A stretch of 60,446 nucleotides of DNA from Alistipes senegalensis (GTDB lineage: Bacteria > Bacteroidota > Bacteroidia > Bacteroidales > Rikenellaceae), in contig JAMPDE010000002.1 in the NCBI GenBank assembly GCA_023665825.1, forward strand, positions 282,011 to 342,456, read 5' to 3'. Positions 57,753 through 60,446 of this stretch are shown here, piece by piece. The translations under genes were made by a program, and so were the position numbers. Position 1 is the stretch's first letter, and every line of letters begins with the position of its first letter. Under the pieces are notes generated by a model. The model saw nothing but the letters and a program-made list of their open reading frames with translations. It was not told the DNA's origin and ran no database searches.

Positions 57753-59120
57753 ATGGAAAATCAGCGGATGACCATTCAGAAAAACACGTTGCGCCCCTTG
57801 CAGGGCGACGGCCGCAAGTTGTTCGTCGAGACTTACGGGTGCCAGATGAATGTCGGCGACACCGAAATCGTCGTCTCGGTGATGCAGGCCGAAGGATACG
57901 TCTATACCGACCGCATCGACGAGGCGGACATCATTCTAATAAACACTTGTTCCATTCGCGACAACGCCGAACAGCGTATCTGGGGGCGTTTGGCCGAGAT
58001 GAAGCGGTTGCGCCGCGCCAAACCCGCGCTGTTGGTCGGCATCATCGGGTGCATGGCCGAGCGGTTGAAAGAGAAACTGTTCGAGGGGCCTCACGGTGTC
58101 GATATCGTCGCCGGCCCCGATGCCTACCGCGACCTGCCGCGTCTGGTGCGCGAGGCCGAAGCGGGGCACAAGGGGGTCAACGTGCTCTTGTCGACCGAAG
58201 AAACCTACGCCGAAATCGCTCCCGTGCGGCTCGACCGCAACGGCGTAAGCGCATTCATTTCGATTATGCGCGGTTGCAACAACTTCTGCTCCTATTGCGT
58301 GGTGCCCTACACGCGCGGACGCGAACGGAGCCGCGACGCGGCGACCATCGTCGCCGAAGCGCAGAGCCTTTTCGACAACGGTTACCGCGAGGTGACGCTG
58401 CTCGGTCAGAACGTCAACTCCTACCGCGCCGGCGAGGTTGATTTTCCCGAACTGATGCGCCGCGTGGCCTCCGTTTCGCCGTTGCTGCGCGTGCGGTTCG
58501 CGACGTCGCACCCCAAAGACATGAGTGACCGTCTGTTGGAGGTGATGGCTTCGACGCCCAACATCTGCCGGTCGATTCACCTGCCCGCGCAGTCGGGGGC
58601 TACGTCGATGCTCGACCGTATGAACCGCAAATATACGCGCGAGTGGTATCTCGACCGCATCGCGGCCATCCGCCGTTATATGCCCGATTGCGGCATCACG
58701 ACCGACCTGATTGCGGGCTTTTCGGGCGAGACCGAAGAAGAACACGCCGCCACGCTGTCGTTGATGCGCGAGGTGGGGTACGATTTCGCCTACATGTTCA
58801 AGTATTCCGAACGTCCCGGCACCTTCGCCCAGAAGCACCTGCCCGACGACGTGCCCGACGAGGTGAAATCGCGGCGTCTGTCCGAAATCATCGCCTTGCA
58901 GAATGAACTGGGGCTGGCCAGCTACCGGCGCGACATCGGCCGCGAATACGAAGTGCTGGTCGAGGGAACCTCCAAACGCGATGCCGGCCAGTTGTCGGGC
59001 CGCACGTCGCAGAACAAGACGGTCGTTTTCGATCGCGGTGCGCACGGCGTGGGCGATTACGTTCGGGTGCGCATTACGGGTTGCACGGCGGCGACGCTGT
59101 TCGGCGAGGTGCTCGACTGA
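57753..59120 (+). CDS. miaB: tRNA-2-methylthio-N6-dimethylallyladenosine synthase
   Basis: A 455-residue radical-SAM methylthiotransferase that modifies A37 of tRNAs reading UNN codons. The N-terminal MTTase domain carries three cluster cysteines (ETYGCQMNVGDTE, NTCSIRDNAEQR, IIGCMAERL); the radical-SAM motif is CNNFCSYCVVPYTRGRERS (CxxxCxxC); SIHLPAQSGATSMLDRMNRKY and a C-terminal TRAM domain (EVLVEGTSKRD ... YVRVRITGCTAATLFG) complete it. Starts at 57753 and 57768 are both possible. It is 20 bp after the YitT-family gene, so probably in the same transcript. Confidence 0.94.
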   Translation: MENQRMTIQKNTLRPLQGDGRKLFVETYGCQMNVGDTEIVVSVMQAEGYVYTDRIDEADIILINTCSIRDNAEQRIWGRLAEMKRLRRAKPALLVGIIGCMAERLKEKLFEGPHGVDIVAGPDAYRDLPRLVREAEAGHKGVNVLLSTEETYAEIAPVRLDRNGVSAFISIMRGCNNFCSYCVVPYTRGRERSRDAATIVAEAQSLFDNGYREVTLLGQNVNSYRAGEVDFPELMRRVASVSPLLRVRFATSHPKDMSDRLLEVMASTPNICRSIHLPAQSGATSMLDRMNRKYTREWYLDRIAAIRRYMPDCGITTDLIAGFSGETEEEHAATLSLMREVGYDFAYMFKYSERPGTFAQKHLPDDVPDEVKSRRLSEIIALQNELGLASYRRDIGREYEVLVEGTSKRDAGQLSGRTSQNKTVVFDRGAHGVGDYVRVRITGCTAATLFGEVLD

Positions 59121-59165
59121 CCGCAGTACCCGAAAAATCGGCGGGATGCCGCGAGCGGCCCGCAC

Positions 59166-59179
59166 GATGCGAAAGCATC
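59166..59179 (+). other. GATGC-GAAA-GCATC hairpin in the helicase leader
   Basis: A small 5-bp stem with a GAAA tetraloop lies between miaB and the helicase gene, followed by a very A/T-rich stretch (59190-59216). It may be part of a structured leader or a weak terminator. No clear promoter box was found. Confidence 0.35.
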
Positions 59180-59216
59180 ACAACCGATAGTTTGATTTTT
59201 TACTTATTTAATAAAC

Positions 59217-60446
59217 ATGCGATTCGACGAACTCGATTTGGAGCCTGAAATCCTCGACGGATTGGAAGATATGAATTTCCGGGAGATGACTCCCGTGCAG
59301 GAGAAGACGATTCCCGTCATTCTCGAAGGGCGCGACATCATCGGATGCGCCCAGACCGGTACGGGCAAAACGGCGGCCTATACGCTGCCGCTGCTGAACA
59401 AGCTGCTCGTCGAGGGCAACGAAGACAACGTCGTGAAGTCGCTCATCATCGTCCCGACGCGCGAGCTCGCGCAGCAGATCGACCAGCAGTTTCAGGGTTT
59501 TTCCTATTACCTGCCCGTTTCGACGACCGTCGTGTACGGCGGTGGCGACGGCAAGGGCTGGGACACGCAGAAACGCGGCCTCGTCATGGGGTCGGACGTG
59601 GTGATCGCCACGCCGGGCCGCATGATCGCCCATTTGCAGAACAGCGGCATCGACCTGTCGCACGTCGAATACCTGATTCTCGACGAGGCCGACCGGATGC
59701 TCGACATGGGTTTCAGCGACGACATCATGCACATCGTGTCGTACCTGCCCAAAGAGCGGCAGACTATTCTGTTTTCGGCTACTTTACCGCCCAAAATCCG
59801 CACGCTGGCCAAGACCATCCTGCGCAATCCGGCCGAAGTCAGCATCGCCATTTCCAAACCCAACGAGTCGATCGACCAGTCGGCCTATGTCTGCTACGAG
59901 GCGCAGAAACTGAACATCATCCGCACCCTGTTCGCCGAGCCGAGCGGGTCGAAAACGATCATTTTCTCGTCGTCGAAACTGAAAGTCAAGGAGCTCGCCC
60001 ATACGCTCAAACGGATGAAACTCAACGTCGCCGCCATGCACTCCGATTTGGAGCAGGCGCAGCGTGAGGAGGTGATGCTGGCGTTCAAGAACAACCGTGT
60101 CGACATTCTCGTCGCGACCGACATCGTTTCGCGCGGCATCGACATCGAGGACATCGGGTTGGTCATCAATTACGACGTGCCGCGCGACCCCGAAGATTAC
60201 ATCCACCGCATCGGACGTACCGCGCGCGCCGCCGCGACCGGCAGTGCCATTACGTTCGTCAGCACGGAGGATCAGGGGCGGTTCCACCGCATCGAAAAAC
60301 TTATCGAGCGCGAAATCCGCAAGGCCGATTTGCCCGAAGGGGTGGGCGAGGGACCGACATACGCTCCGGCCGAAACGCGTGGACGTGGTGGTCGCGGAGG
60401 CAGGAGCGGCGGCGGTCGAAGCGGCAGCGGTCGGCGCGGACGTGGC
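59217..60446 (+). CDS. DEAD-box RNA helicase (3' end cut by window)
   Basis: 410 codons of an ATP-dependent RNA helicase, starting at the ATG at 59217 (MRFDELDLEPEILDGLEDMN). All core motifs are present in order: Q motif (FREMTPVQEKTIP), Walker A AQTGTGKTAAY, PTRELAQQ, TPGRM, DEAD (LILDEADRMLDMGF), SAT (ILFSATLPP), then in the second RecA domain TIIFSSSK, VATDIVSRGIDI and YIHRIGRTARA. The visible tail becomes Arg-Gly rich (RGRGGRGGRSGGG), an RNA-binding extension typical of RhlE-type helicases of Bacteroidota involved in ribosome assembly or cold response. The reading frame is open to the last base, so the C-terminus lies outside the window. Confidence 0.93.
   Translation, partial: MRFDELDLEPEILDGLEDMNFREMTPVQEKTIPVILEGRDIIGCAQTGTGKTAAYTLPLLNKLLVEGNEDNVVKSLIIVPTRELAQQIDQQFQGFSYYLPVSTTVVYGGGDGKGWDTQKRGLVMGSDVVIATPGRMIAHLQNSGIDLSHVEYLILDEADRMLDMGFSDDIMHIVSYLPKERQTILFSATLPPKIRTLAKTILRNPAEVSIAISKPNESIDQSAYVCYEAQKLNIIRTLFAEPSGSKTIIFSSSKLKVKELAHTLKRMKLNVAAMHSDLEQAQREEVMLAFKNNRVDILVATDIVSRGIDIEDIGLVINYDVPRDPEDYIHRIGRTARAAATGSAITFVSTEDQGRFHRIEKLIEREIRKADLPEGVGEGPTYAPAETRGRGGRGGRSGGGRSGSGRRGRG

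Overview
The window comes from a bacterium of the phylum Bacteroidota. It is GC-rich for that group, which together with the gene content suggests an Alistipes/Rikenellaceae-like gut organism; this placement is inference. The evidence is two SusC/SusD pairs, a hybrid two-component regulator (HTCS), a BACON lipoprotein, a DUF4290 protein, and Bacteroidota-type promoters (TTTG, about 19-20 bp, TAnnTTTG) in front of many genes.

Left flank (1-18.3 kb), mostly core functions: the N-terminus of an atypical response regulator (1-327, minus); DUF4290, a TlpA-like lipoprotein, lpxH, thyA and folA (566-4703); a small membrane-anchored protein (4688-5200, minus); a five-gene heterodisulfide-reductase-like operon (5590-10513) in the order hdrC-hdrB-hdrA-hdrC-membrane hdrD/B; an initiator tRNA sharing a bidirectional terminator with that operon; a flavin reductase, XerC-type recombinase, ribosome hibernation factor, thiL, adk, a 70-residue protein, cardiolipin synthase, a small beta-barrel protein and a DUF4435 protein.

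Middle (18.5-56.6 kb): a large glycan-utilization region. Operon A (25994 down to 18551, minus) encodes a beta-mannosidase-like GH2, a sulfatase and a beta-galactosidase-like GH2. A single plus-strand gene (26205-27266) is a metallophosphoesterase whose N-terminus looks like the start of a sulfatase. Operon B (48349 down to 27325, minus) is ten tightly packed genes: susC, susD, susC, susD, a GH51/39-like hydrolase, two tandem PHP (CehA/McbA-type) lipoprotein or secreted hydrolases, the HTCS regulator, a sulfatase and a GH3. Operon C (48681-56647, plus) encodes a second GH51/39-like lipoprotein, a BACON surface protein, a GH3, a sulfatase and a metallophosphoesterase. Operons A and B share an identical 14-bp element at exactly the same distance from their -7 boxes, a likely HTCS binding site. 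Together the genes would import and strip a sulfated, possibly also phosphorylated, glycan containing beta-linked mannose, galactose or glucose; the substrate is not known from sequence.

Right flank (56.7-60.4 kb): a YitT-family membrane protein, miaB, and a DEAD-box RNA helicase cut by the window end.

The observations most worth following up are the shared 14-bp operator, the sHdr-like operon order in an apparently fermentative gut bacterium, the HTCS gene inside the operon it probably controls, the pairing of sulfatases with two kinds of phosphoesterase-like enzymes, and several genes with almost no room for a 5' leader.
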